Source of the DNA: Mycobacteriaceae bacterium
GTDB taxonomy: Bacteria > Actinomycetota > Actinomycetes > Mycobacteriales > Mycobacteriaceae
Direction of reading: 5' to 3'
Length of the DNA stretch: 63,787 nt
Assembly (NCBI GenBank): GCA_019245755.1
Contig: JAFARC010000071.1
Span: 1-63,787, forward strand
Shown here: positions 50,322-58,963 of the stretch, piece by piece
Layout: every line of letters starts with the position of its first letter
How positions within the stretch are numbered: position 1 is the first letter of the stretch
Program-made: the position numbers and the translations under genes
The notes under the pieces: generated by a model
What the model saw: only the letters and a program-made list of their open reading frames with translations
What the model was told of the DNA's origin: nothing
Database searches by the model: none

Positions 50322-51941
50322 TCAGGTGGCGCGCTGCAGTAGCAGCACACCCGACGGCACGCCACCCCCGGTAGTCACCACGGCGCTCTGAGCCCCCGAC
50401 ACCTGACGGTCACCCGCTTCGTGGCGGAGCTGTACGACAGCCTCCGAGACAAAACCAAACCCGTGGAGGCGCCCCTCGGACAGTTGCCCGCCATGGGTGT
50501 TGAGCGGCAGCTCGCCGTCCAGCGCGATGCGCTTCCCGCCGTCGAGCCACTCCTGTGCTTCACCGAAGTCACAGAAGCCGAGTGCCTCGAGCCAACAGAC
50601 ACAATTAAACGTAAACCCGTCGTATAACAGTGCGAGGTCAATATCCCTGGGGCGCAGATCAGTTCGGGACCACACGTGCGCCGCCTGACCGATGACCTGT
50701 GGCTCGTGGGTGAGGGTGCCTTGGTCCCACGAAATGCGTTCGGTGATCTGCGTGCCGACCGCCTCGCACCGCACGGCGGCATGCGCCAGATCGCCGGCTA
50801 CTGACGCGTCGGAGACAACGAGCGCGATCGAGCCGTCGCAGGGAACATCACAGTCGTAGAGCCCGAAAGGCGACGTGATCGGGCGCGCCGCGAAGTAATC
50901 GTCCATCGTCATCGGGTCGCGGTAGATCGCGGCTGGGTTGAGGCTGGCATTGCGCCGGGCGTTGACGGCGATCATGCCCAAAAGCTCACGGTCTGCCCCA
51001 TACCGGTGCAGGTACTGATTGGCGTTCACTGCGATCCAGTTGGCGGGCGAGGCGGCACCGAACGGCAGCGACCACTGCTGTATACCCGATGCCCGTCCGC
51101 CCCCACTAGGCATACGTAGGGTTGCGAAGGTCGACTCCCACAAAGTCCGGAAACACAGCACATGCCGGCACAGCCCGCTGGCCACCGCCATCATCGCCGC
51201 GATGATGGCACCACCCTGGCCCGGGAGTTCCATGCCGCCGTTGGCCCAGGTTGGGTGCAGACGTAGAGCCTCCTCGACGGCGGCGATCCCGCCTTCGCTC
51301 ATCCCCATGCCCACCGGCCCGGGATACGTCGAAAGGCCGTCGATGTCAGCGAAATCCAATCCGGCGTCAGCTATGGCGGCGCGGCACGCATCGATCGTTA
51401 GCGAGAGCGGATCGACCATCAAGCGACGGCCGACAGCTGAGCGTCCGATCCCAGAGATCACCGACTTGTGCTCGAATCGCTCGGTGGTGGCCGGTGCGCG
51501 AGGTGTGGGTGGGTCCGGGGGACCGATGATGTCGCGCTCGTCGCTGTAGCCTGTGGGTTCGAACAGCGGGATCCACACGTCTTCGATGTGTTCGAAACGC
51601 ACGGCGACCTTTTGGCCTACATGCACGTCCTCAGGAGCGCAACCAATGATGTTGGTGGTCAGTCGCACATCGGCGCTTTCGTCGAGCGCCACCACGGCGA
51701 TGGCGAAAGGCGGCTCGAATCCCGGGAGCCACTGATGTGCGTTGACGGTGTAGCCGACCACGGTCGCTCGGCCCGATACCACGGATGGCTCAGACGACGC
51801 GCTGCGGCACGTGGGACAGACGGGCACGGGCGGATGCACATAGGTGGCGCAAGAGGTGCAACGTTGAATGCGCAGGTTGCCGTCCTCACCGGATGTCCAA
51901 AACCATCCGGTCCACGGCGTGATCTGGGGTAGGGGCCTCAC
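50322..51941 (-). CDS. Fused DUF35 (OB-fold, zinc ribbon) and thiolase-like aldolase protein
   Basis: The 539-residue protein joins two domains. Residues 1-140 are a DUF35 module with zinc-ribbon cysteines in RCTSCATYVHPPVPVCPTC. Residues 160-539 are a thiolase-fold domain, from VISGIGRSAVGRR to TGGGVPSGVLLLQ. The usual thiolase nucleophile Cys is missing (GGMELPGQGGAIIAAMMAVASG), while the Ltp2-like LLYDGFTFN, NTHGG and LHGFGF remain. In steroid side-chain degradation the separate Ltp2 and the DUF35 part of ChsH2 form an acyl-CoA retro-aldolase, so this looks like a single-chain version. GTG 51941 follows GGAAAGGG. Confidence 0.88.
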   Translation of the reverse strand: MRPLPQITPWTGWFWTSGEDGNLRIQRCTSCATYVHPPVPVCPTCRSASSEPSVVSGRATVVGYTVNAHQWLPGFEPPFAIAVVALDESADVRLTTNIIGCAPEDVHVGQKVAVRFEHIEDVWIPLFEPTGYSDERDIIGPPDPPTPRAPATTERFEHKSVISGIGRSAVGRRLMVDPLSLTIDACRAAIADAGLDFADIDGLSTYPGPVGMGMSEGGIAAVEEALRLHPTWANGGMELPGQGGAIIAAMMAVASGLCRHVLCFRTLWESTFATLRMPSGGGRASGIQQWSLPFGAASPANWIAVNANQYLHRYGADRELLGMIAVNARRNASLNPAAIYRDPMTMDDYFAARPITSPFGLYDCDVPCDGSIALVVSDASVAGDLAHAAVRCEAVGTQITERISWDQGTLTHEPQVIGQAAHVWSRTDLRPRDIDLALLYDGFTFNCVCWLEALGFCDFGEAQEWLDGGKRIALDGELPLNTHGGQLSEGRLHGFGFVSEAVVQLRHEAGDRQVSGAQSAVVTTGGGVPSGVLLLQRAT

Positions 51942-52011
51942 GCTACAACCCTTTCCGTGAGATGTGCGGGTCGTCTGAAAACTCACGAGAACCATGTTCA
52001 TGCACCAAAAG

Positions 52012-52833
52012 TCAACTGATGGCGACGCCTAAGTCGACTGAGATCGCTGATCCGGTAACAAACTTCGACTGATCGGATGCCAACCAAGCGACGACGTCGG
52101 CGATGTCCTCGGGCATGGCCACGCCGTTGGGCAACAGCTGTCGGTTCATGTCAGCCAGGTATGGATATGACTCACTCGCGGACTGCAGAGCCTGCAGCAT
52201 GCGGCCGGTGCCCATCGGCGTCACGACCGAGCCGGGGTGCAGGCTGTTCACCCGGATGTCGTAGCGACCGAATTCGGCGGCGAATGCTCGTGCCATGCCG
52301 GTCACCGCGTGCTTGCTGGCGGTGTAGTGGACCATGAACGGCTGCCATTTCACCCCCGCCGACGATCCGATGAGGATGATCGCACCGCCACGCTCACCGG
52401 CGATGATGTGGTGCACCCCGGCCATAACGGTGTTCCAGGTGCCGACAACGTTGATGTCGATGGTGTCGCGGAAAGCTTCGGGGGTGATCTGATCCCACGG
52501 CGCCGGGCAGCAGATCCCGGCGTTGGCGACGATGATGTCGAGCCTGTGGAGCTCCGCGACACCGCGGTCGACGGTGTCGCGCAGTGCGTTCAGGTCGCGC
52601 GTGTCCACCGCGGCGGACACGACTTTCCTGCCGGTAGCCGCCACCAGTCTCGCGGTCTCGTCAAGGTCTTCTGGTGTCGAGGACTCGTAGGGAACGCTGG
52701 ATGGCAAGGGTGCCGCGATGTCGACAATGATGATGTCGGCACCTTCTTGGCTCAGCCGCACGGCGTGCGCCCTGCCTTGGCCGCGCGCCGCCCCCGTCAC
52801 CAGGGCGACCTTTCCCGACACGCCCGATCCCAC
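52012..52833 (-). CDS. Mycofactocin-coupled SDR oxidoreductase
   Basis: The protein has about 273 residues and a classical SDR core: VTGAARGQGRAHAVRLSQEGADI, NAG in ANAGICCPAP, SSAGVKW, and the catalytic YTASK. The insertion after DIAAP (SSTPEDLDETARLV) is typical of SDRs with a tightly bound NAD that is re-oxidised by mycofactocin. Such enzymes usually oxidise alcohols. The start is uncertain: GTG 52833 fits the family length, while TTG 52866 is five bases after the upstream stop. It is likely co-transcribed with the DapB-like gene. Confidence 0.87.
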   Translation of the reverse strand: MGSGVSGKVALVTGAARGQGRAHAVRLSQEGADIIIVDIAAPLPSSVPYESSTPEDLDETARLVAATGRKVVSAAVDTRDLNALRDTVDRGVAELHRLDIIVANAGICCPAPWDQITPEAFRDTIDINVVGTWNTVMAGVHHIIAGERGGAIILIGSSAGVKWQPFMVHYTASKHAVTGMARAFAAEFGRYDIRVNSLHPGSVVTPMGTGRMLQALQSASESYPYLADMNRQLLPNGVAMPEDIADVVAWLASDQSKFVTGSAISVDLGVAIS

Positions 52834-52871
52834 GTCTACCTTGAATTCCTTTCGCTGGCTTGCCAAACCGC

Positions 52872-53960
52872 CTATGTTGATACCCTGCGCTCCAGCGCGT
52901 TGCGCGGCGCGGTCAGGGGCAGATCCAGTGATGTCGCGATGCCGGGTGGTGCATCGACGACGTAGGGGATGGCGTTGACGACACGCATCGCGGTGGCCTC
53001 CATCCCGGCGGCGTTGGCGGCCGCGGGGGTGTCGGCGGCGCCGAGCCGCAGGTCACATGTGATGTTCGGTTCGCCATCGATCACCAGCTGGTACGTCCCG
53101 TTCGGTGCACTGGCCCATTCCGGCGCCAGGTCGGGAGCCATCCGGTTGACGTGCTCGATGACGATCACCGGTTCACCGTCGACCATGCCCATTGTCTCGG
53201 CCCGCACTGCGCCGCAGGTCCCCGCCGGGATGACCCCGCACGCCACCACCAGCTCACGGGGCGTGACGACCCGCTCGTAGCGCTCGATCACCTCATCGAG
53301 CGTGATGTCCAACGCCCGCGCGACAAGTCCGATCGGCGGCCCCCACGCTAATTGCTGTGCGCCGTCGAGTGCCAACAGCGGAGTGAAGTCCAAGGGTTTG
53401 CCGAATCCCATGACGTCAACCATGAAGTAGGTATTGGGGTAGTCAGAGTAATCGAAGATCTCCTGGGCGCGAATCGAGCGAATGGTGTTCGACAGGGTGG
53501 TGAGCACGACGGCCAGCTGGTCGCCAGCGAACCCCGGTTCGATGCCGGAGGTATAGATGGTGGCTTTACCGGCCGTTGCTCCCGCCCGAACTTTTTCCAC
53601 CAGGTCGGGAATCCAGTTGTCCGGGAACATCATTCCCGGCGTGTTGGTGGTGACGACGTTGATGCCGGCTTCCAGCAGCCGGACGTAGTCGCGCACGGCG
53701 GCGGCGTCCATCTCCGGCCCCGTCGCGGTGTAGACGGCGCAATCCGGGGCCAGCGCGATGATATCGTCGAGATCGCCGGTGGTCCGTACCCCCAGCGGAC
53801 CGGCGCCGACCAGTTCACCGGCGTCCGCACCCACCTTGTCGGGGCTGTAAACCCAGACGCCGACCAGTTCGTAGTTGGCGCGCCGGGCGACGGCGCGGAT
53901 GGCGATGCTGCCGACCCCGCCGGTGGAGATCACGGCGACGCGCAACGGTTTGTCGGTCAT
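52872..53960 (-). CDS. DapB-like NAD(P)-binding dehydrogenase (diaminopentanoate dehydrogenase-like)
   Basis: The 362-residue protein has an N-terminal Rossmann loop RVAVISTGGVGSIAIRAV and the downstream GINVVTTNTPGMMFPD. The central domain carries YTSGIEPGFAGDQLAVVLT. It is related to dihydrodipicolinate reductase and 2,4-diaminopentanoate dehydrogenase, families often found in mycobacterial lipid or isoprenoid degradation clusters without assigned substrates. The start is an ATG at 53960. It sits between two SDR genes on the same strand with 8-38 bp spacing, so all three form one operon. Confidence 0.85.
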   Translation of the reverse strand: MTDKPLRVAVISTGGVGSIAIRAVARRANYELVGVWVYSPDKVGADAGELVGAGPLGVRTTGDLDDIIALAPDCAVYTATGPEMDAAAVRDYVRLLEAGINVVTTNTPGMMFPDNWIPDLVEKVRAGATAGKATIYTSGIEPGFAGDQLAVVLTTLSNTIRSIRAQEIFDYSDYPNTYFMVDVMGFGKPLDFTPLLALDGAQQLAWGPPIGLVARALDITLDEVIERYERVVTPRELVVACGVIPAGTCGAVRAETMGMVDGEPVIVIEHVNRMAPDLAPEWASAPNGTYQLVIDGEPNITCDLRLGAADTPAAANAAGMEATAMRVVNAIPYVVDAPPGIATSLDLPLTAPRNALERRVST

Positions 53961-53968
53961 GACTCTCT

Positions 53969-54757
53969 TTACAGGTCGGGAATCGGAATGGGGGAGTTGG
54001 TTGTATCGATGCCACCGTCCACCCGGAAGGTTGCGTTGGTGGCGTAGCAGTCACGCGTGCACAGATAGACGGCCAGGCGCCCCAGGTCGGCGACATCGCC
54101 GAAACGGTGCAGCGGCGTCGCCGCTTTCATCTGTTCGTCTGACCCGGGCAGCATGTCGAGGCTGGACCGGAGCCCGGCCGTCATAAACGATCCCAGCGAA
54201 ATGGCGTTGACCCGGATCTTGGGCGCAAGTTCTACGGCCATCGCCCGGGTGAGTGCCTCCAGCGCTCCTTTGGCCACGCAGTAGGAGCTCAGTCCGCGAA
54301 TACCGAACCTCCCTGAGCCCGAGGAGATATTGATGATCGAGCCCTGACCGACGTCGAGCATGTGCGGCACGGCCAGCTGGCTCATAATGAAAGCCGATGT
54401 GACGCACCAATCGAAGGTGTGGCGCAGGTTTTCCTCGGTGACAGACAGGAAAGGCGCATAACTGGCGCCGCCGACGTTGTTCACCAGGAAGTCAATACGG
54501 CCAAAGCTGTCAATCGTGGTCTGGACGACACGCTCCCCATCGGCGCGGTCGACCGCATCGGCGACAATCGCCAAGCCCGTTCCACCAGTGTCTTGGATCT
54601 CCTTGACGGTCTGCGTCACCTCGGCCGGCGTGCGCGCGGTACCGACGACGGTGGCGCCCGCCTCGGCCAATACCTTCGCGATACCCGCCCCGACGCCGCG
54701 TCCAGCGCCGGTGACGATCGCGACCTGTCCGTCCAGCTTGAACTGTTCCAGCGCCAT
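53969..54757 (-). CDS. Short-chain dehydrogenase/reductase
   Basis: The 262-residue classical SDR has VTGAGRGVGAGIAK, VNNVGGASYAPF, ISSGSG with the catalytic Ser, and the Tyr-Lys pair in YCVAKGALEA. The C-terminus NATFRVDGGIDTT is typical of FabG-like enzymes. It probably acts on a beta-hydroxy or alcohol intermediate. ATG 54757 follows a good GGAGGT. The promoter region upstream contains two TGAGAAT half-sites (54801-54830). It heads the leftward group SDR, DapB-like, mycofactocin SDR. Confidence 0.9.
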   Translation of the reverse strand: MALEQFKLDGQVAIVTGAGRGVGAGIAKVLAEAGATVVGTARTPAEVTQTVKEIQDTGGTGLAIVADAVDRADGERVVQTTIDSFGRIDFLVNNVGGASYAPFLSVTEENLRHTFDWCVTSAFIMSQLAVPHMLDVGQGSIINISSGSGRFGIRGLSSYCVAKGALEALTRAMAVELAPKIRVNAISLGSFMTAGLRSSLDMLPGSDEQMKAATPLHRFGDVADLGRLAVYLCTRDCYATNATFRVDGGIDTTNSPIPIPDL

Positions 54758-54800
54758 AGAAGACCTCCGAGCCGTCAGTACCAACCCGGAACCTACCGTA

Positions 54801-54830
54801 TGAGAATGCAAATTATCTCTTTTTGAGAAT
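54801..54830. promoter_or_regulatory. Putative operator: TGAGAAT repeats between the SDR and VOC genes
   Basis: TGAGAAT occurs at 54801-54807 and again at 54824-54830, with TTATCTC at 54813-54819 between them. The right part, TTTTTGAGAATA, is identical to the operator-like sequence at 60875-60886. It lies in the divergent promoter region of the SDR and VOC genes. Confidence 0.45.
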
Positions 54831-54892
54831 AACCCTTTCACTGAAATCGTATGGTGGTGGTAGCCAGCACGGCAGGCGATCGGAGACAACGA

Positions 54893-55312
54893 GTGACACT
54901 TCCCGTAACCCGACTGCATCATGTGGTCTTTGCGATCACGCCCGAGCGGCTCGACACCGCGACGGACTTCCTCACAGCCTTGGGTTTCGAGCTCCAGGCA
55001 TTCGACCTCGAGCATCTTGGGCTTCAGATCAGGCTCGATTGGGACCGGGGGTTTGAGCTCGTCTCACCGACACCTACCGCGCCGAAAGACCCCGGATCGG
55101 CCGCAGACTTCCTGGCTCGCCACGGCGACGGGTTGTTCTCAGTCGTGATTCGTGTCGCCGACTGTGATGCCGCCGAGGACATCGCGCGGCGATACGGCAC
55201 CGCGCGGGATTTCGAGCAGGCGATGGACGGTGACGGGTTCGAGTTGAAAGAGGTGAAGCTGGAACCGCTCTGCGGGATACCGCTGACTCTGTTGCAGACC
55301 AACGTGCCCTGA
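54893..55312 (+). CDS. VOC-family (glyoxalase/dioxygenase fold) protein
   Basis: The 139-residue protein starts MTLPVTRLHHVVFAITPERLD and shows paired beta-alpha-beta-beta-beta modules, with a His in LHHVVF and candidate ligands further on. Members isomerise, epimerise or cleave small organics with a metal ion. No specific activity can be assigned. GTG 54893 comes after CGGAGACAACGA. It is divergent from the SDR gene and tail-to-tail with the acyl-CoA ligase. Confidence 0.8.
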   Translation: MTLPVTRLHHVVFAITPERLDTATDFLTALGFELQAFDLEHLGLQIRLDWDRGFELVSPTPTAPKDPGSAADFLARHGDGLFSVVIRVADCDAAEDIARRYGTARDFEQAMDGDGFELKEVKLEPLCGIPLTLLQTNVP

Positions 55313-55327
55313 TTTCGACCGGCGAGG

Positions 55328-56980
55328 CTAGCCAGCGGCGATAGGGTCCTGCCGACGGTGCTGCATCCTCTTCTCGAGAAGCTCGACGAGCGTGGACTTT
55401 TTGAGCTTTCCGGTGTCAGTAAAGGGAAGTTCGGCTTTGGTCGCCACCCAGATGTGCTTCGGGACCTTATAGGACGACAGGCCGAGTCGCAGCTGAGCCC
55501 GCAGCGCGTCGGCGTCGATATCGTGGTCTCCTTGGGGCACAACGGCCGCCGCGACCACGGTGCCGTTGTCGCCATCTGAGGCACCCACCACATATGCCTC
55601 GAGAATGCCGTCGCAGGCGGTGAGCGCCATCTCCACCTCGGCCGGTGTCACGTTCGTGCCGCCGGCGGTTTTGATCATGTCGCCGAGGCGGCCGGTGAAC
55701 GTCACCCAACCGTCGTCGTCCTGGGAGCCGCAATCACCGGTGCGGTAGAAGCCCTGGGGAGTGAAGACATCCTCGCGCTCGCGCTTGTAGAGGCGCTGCA
55801 TCAACGAGTAGCCTCGCGCCCAGATCTCGCCGACGGTCCCTGGCGACACTGCCTGGCCGGTGTCGGGGTCGACGATGCGGTGAGTAAGCCCCTCGATCGA
55901 CGGTCCGACGGTGTTCCGGCGCTCGGGCGGCTGTTCGACGTAGGGGTCAGCCCCGAGGTGATTTCCGCAGAGTTCGGACATGCCAAGCGAATCCGGACCG
56001 ACGGGACGCCGATCGAGCGGAACGATCGCGGGCATGCTGGTACGTCGGATTGACGTTAGATCGCGCGAACGGTAGTCCGGATGCTCGGCCAGCGTCTTGC
56101 CCTGCTGTGGCCAGCCCAGCACGATCGTGGCGCGGTGCTGCTCGATGAGTTGCAATGCCTCGGCGGCGTCGAAGGCGGGCTGGCTCACAAGCGTCGCGCC
56201 ATGGTGAATGACCGCGTGTAGAGCGGTTATCAGGCCGCCGACCCAGAAGAACGGCATCGAGGTGAACAGCACGTCGTCGGGAGTGACCACATAGACGTGG
56301 GTGAGGTTGTAGGTGTGGCGGATCAGCGTGCCCTGGCTGTGCACCGGCGCTTTGGGTTCGCCGGTGCTGCCCGAGGTGTAGATGATCGCCGCCTCGTCTG
56401 CGGGGGTGACACAGGACTCGACGGCGGTCAGGAACTCGGCGTCGATGTGTGAGTTGTCGGTGGCCGCGGCGGTCGAATCGTCGATGACGGGGGTGACCCA
56501 AGGGCGATTGCTGGCTCCCCAGACCGCGATGGTGCGCAGATAGGGCGCCGCCGGGGTGGCGATCCTTCCGGGCGAGTCTTGTTGGGTGAGCTCGGGAAGT
56601 GCGTCCTCCAGTCGCGTCATGAAGTCGTGGGTGTGGAATGCCGGCCATGCCAGTATGGCCTGCAAATCGGCATGCTGGACGGTCCATGCCAGCTCGTTGG
56701 CTTTGTAGAACGTATTCAGTGGTACCGCGACCGCGCCGATCCGGGTGGTGGCGAACCAGGCGATCGCCCAGTCGACGCTGTTGGGCATCAAAATTCCCAC
56801 ATGGTCACCCTTGCCGATTCCCTCGGCTAACAGAGCTTTCGCCAACCTGGCCGACCGGCGCTCCAACCCCTCGTAGGTCAGCGTCTGGCCGGCGACGACG
56901 AGATAGAGCTTGTCGGCGAACCGTTCTGCACTCGAGTGCAGCAGGGTGGGCATGGTAGGCGTGATCGCCGGAAAGGGCAT
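55328..56980 (-). CDS. AMP-dependent acyl-CoA synthetase/ligase
   Basis: The 550-residue ANL-superfamily enzyme has the P-loop IIYTSGSTGEPKAPVHS near residue 215, MPFFWVGGLI, YRTGDCG, and GRLGDMIKTAGGTNVTPAEVE at the hinge. TDTGKLKKSTL near the C-terminus carries the catalytic Lys. It should activate a carboxylic acid to its CoA thioester via an adenylate. ATG 56980 (MPFPAITPTMPTLLH) is chosen. It is divergent from the SnoaL-like gene, with a possible operator between. Confidence 0.92.
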   Translation of the reverse strand: MPFPAITPTMPTLLHSSAERFADKLYLVVAGQTLTYEGLERRSARLAKALLAEGIGKGDHVGILMPNSVDWAIAWFATTRIGAVAVPLNTFYKANELAWTVQHADLQAILAWPAFHTHDFMTRLEDALPELTQQDSPGRIATPAAPYLRTIAVWGASNRPWVTPVIDDSTAAATDNSHIDAEFLTAVESCVTPADEAAIIYTSGSTGEPKAPVHSQGTLIRHTYNLTHVYVVTPDDVLFTSMPFFWVGGLITALHAVIHHGATLVSQPAFDAAEALQLIEQHRATIVLGWPQQGKTLAEHPDYRSRDLTSIRRTSMPAIVPLDRRPVGPDSLGMSELCGNHLGADPYVEQPPERRNTVGPSIEGLTHRIVDPDTGQAVSPGTVGEIWARGYSLMQRLYKREREDVFTPQGFYRTGDCGSQDDDGWVTFTGRLGDMIKTAGGTNVTPAEVEMALTACDGILEAYVVGASDGDNGTVVAAAVVPQGDHDIDADALRAQLRLGLSSYKVPKHIWVATKAELPFTDTGKLKKSTLVELLEKRMQHRRQDPIAAG

Positions 56981-57043
56981 GTGGTCAGCAGACCTCGTAT
57001 CGTAGTGGTGGCAGCACCCGGGGATAATGCCTCTATCAATATT

Positions 57044-57061
57044 AGAGAGCATAGATTCTCA
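57044..57061. promoter_or_regulatory. Putative operator between the acyl-CoA ligase and SnoaL-like genes
   Basis: AGAGAG (57044-57049) and ATTCTCA (57055-57061) form a loose inverted arrangement. ATTCTCA is the complement of the TGAGAAT half-site seen at the other promoters of this cluster. Confidence 0.35.
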
Positions 57062-57080
57062 TTCGGCTAGGGTATTGGTC

Positions 57081-57626
57081 ATGACGGGCTCACGATTAGA
57101 TCGGGTCGAATCGATGCTCGCCCTCAACCAGCTGCCGAGCCGATATGCCATGGCGCTGGATGCGCGGGACCTCGACACACTGGTGTCTCTGTTTGTCGAT
57201 GACGTCGAGGCCGGTGAGCACGGTCGAGGGCGTAGCGCGCTAAAGCATTGGTATGACGGGGTGCTGCGGCGGTTCTACCGCAGCATCCACCTCATCTGTG
57301 GACAACAGATCGACCTGCTCGATGCCGATCACGCGACGGGATCGACCTACTGTCGAGCCGAGCACGAGGACGGAACGGGGTGGTACGTCATTACCATGCG
57401 TTACGACGATGTGTACGAACGCCGTAGCGATGGTTGGTTCTTCGTTCGGCGCCGCGAACATCCCTGGTACTCCGTGGATATTACCGAGCGGCCCGGTCCT
57501 GATTTCGTCCGCTGGCCCGTCGACGTCACGCTACGCGCCGAGATGCCGGCGCGCATGCCCACCTGGCGTGCATTCTGGGAACAAGGCGACCCCGCGCTGC
57601 CTGGTCAGCTATCGACCAACCCCTAG
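57081..57626 (+). CDS. SnoaL/NTF2-like protein
   Basis: The 181-residue protein starts MTGSRLDRVESM. LALNQLPSRYAMALDARDLDTLVSLFVDDVEAG is the usual opening of SnoaL_4-type folds, and DVYERRSDGWFFVRRREHPWYSVD is the closing sheet. Members act as small hydratases, isomerases or dehydratases on polycyclic or steroid-like molecules, or are non-catalytic. ATG 57081 is the start. It leads the rightward group with the CoA transferase and P450 genes. Confidence 0.82.
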   Translation: MTGSRLDRVESMLALNQLPSRYAMALDARDLDTLVSLFVDDVEAGEHGRGRSALKHWYDGVLRRFYRSIHLICGQQIDLLDADHATGSTYCRAEHEDGTGWYVITMRYDDVYERRSDGWFFVRRREHPWYSVDITERPGPDFVRWPVDVTLRAEMPARMPTWRAFWEQGDPALPGQLSTNP

Positions 57627-57662
57627 TGATCGACCAGGTTTACAATCATCGCAGAAACTGCA

Positions 57663-57680
57663 ATTCTCGGATCTGAAAAC
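57663..57680. promoter_or_regulatory. Weak operator-like sequence before the CoA transferase
   Basis: ATTCTC (57663-57668) and GAAAAC (57675-57680) are separated by 6 bp and match the half-site ATTCTC/GAGAAT imperfectly. The element lies in the 149-bp gap between the SnoaL-like and CoA transferase genes. Confidence 0.25.
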
Positions 57681-57775
57681 CATGACTACCGGCTGGCAGA
57701 GGGGTCCGCAGCCGGTGACGGGCGCAACGATGGAGGCCACAAATCAGCGTTGACGGAGTACTGAGCGGTGTCCGC

Positions 57776-58963
57776 GTGCTCGAGGTGGCGGCGTGGACAT
57801 TTGTGCCGTCGGCCGGGGCCGTCCTCGCCGAATGGGGCGCAGAGGTTATTAAAGTCGAGCCGATCGACGGGGGAGACCCCCAACGCGGCTTGGTGACCAT
57901 GGGCATTGTCGATGACGGTGGTGGCTCGGTCAACTACATGATCGAGATTCCCAACCGCGGAAAGAAATCGATCGGGGTCGACTTGCGCACTGAAGGTGGC
58001 CGGGAGGTCATCCGTGAATTGGTCACGAGCTGCGACGTGTTCCTGACCAGCTACCTGCCAAGCCGGCGTAAACGCCTCGGTATCGACGTCGATGACATCC
58101 GAGCTGTCAACCCGAACATCGTCTATGTGCGTGGATCGGGCCACGGACCGAAAGGATCCGACGCCGACAAGCCGGGCTATGACGGCGTTTCTTACTGGTC
58201 CCGCGGCGGTATCGCCACCGTGCTGACTGAGGACGGCGACGAGCTGGTGCGGTCGCGACCGGCGTTCGGTGACCTGCTCGGCGGAATGACCATTGCCGGC
58301 GGTATCGCCGCGGCGCTCTACAAACGGGCGACAACCGGCAAGGGGTCGCTGGTAGATGTGTCGCTGCTCGGGTTGGCTGCGTGGAACCTCAGCCCCGACG
58401 TCGCGGTGAGCCAGATCCACGGAGGTGGTGCCATTCCGAAGTACGGGCACGCTGACGCGCCCAACCCCCTCGTCAACAACTACCGCACAAAGGACGACCG
58501 CCACGTCACGCTGATGATGCTCCAGCTCGACAAGTTCTTCCCTGAAACGATGCGCGCGATTGGCCTACCCGAGCTCATCGATGATCCACGATTTGCCGAT
58601 ACGGCATCACGATTCGAGAACCGTGCGGCGATGATCGAATTAATGGACGAGGCGTTCGCGCAGCGCACTCTGGCTGAGTGGCGCGAGACCCTGGTCCATG
58701 TGTCGGGCGCCTGGGGTGTCGTGCAGACACCGGCTGAGGTCTGCGACGACCCAGCGGCAACCGCGAACGGCTACATCGCTCACACGACGACCATGAACGG
58801 CGTGCCCTATGCGCTACCCACAAATCCCGTCCAGTTCGACGAACAGGCCGTCGTGCCACCCGGTGCTCCCGAGCACGGCCAACACACTGAGGAACTGCTG
58901 ATGGACGCAGGGATGGACTGGGATACGATCATGCGTTACAAGGAAAGTGGGGCAGTGCTGTGA
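57776..58963 (+). CDS. Class III (CaiB/BaiF) acyl-CoA transferase, start uncertain
   Basis: The frame from GTG 57776 gives 395 residues. Family motifs are VLAEWGAEVIKVEPIDGGDPQRG, NRGKKSIGVDL with its downstream catalytic-region Asp, and KPGYDGVSYWSRGGI. The enzyme moves CoA between carboxylic acids. The conserved N-terminal motif LSGVRVLE begins upstream of the GTG, in codons 57761-57784, with no ATG, GTG or TTG back to the in-frame stop at 57716-57718. A ribosome site GGAGG (57732-57736) is spaced correctly for an ATC at 57743. The true start may therefore be non-canonical. Confidence 0.85.
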   Translation: MLEVAAWTFVPSAGAVLAEWGAEVIKVEPIDGGDPQRGLVTMGIVDDGGGSVNYMIEIPNRGKKSIGVDLRTEGGREVIRELVTSCDVFLTSYLPSRRKRLGIDVDDIRAVNPNIVYVRGSGHGPKGSDADKPGYDGVSYWSRGGIATVLTEDGDELVRSRPAFGDLLGGMTIAGGIAAALYKRATTGKGSLVDVSLLGLAAWNLSPDVAVSQIHGGGAIPKYGHADAPNPLVNNYRTKDDRHVTLMMLQLDKFFPETMRAIGLPELIDDPRFADTASRFENRAAMIELMDEAFAQRTLAEWRETLVHVSGAWGVVQTPAEVCDDPAATANGYIAHTTTMNGVPYALPTNPVQFDEQAVVPPGAPEHGQHTEELLMDAGMDWDTIMRYKESGAVL

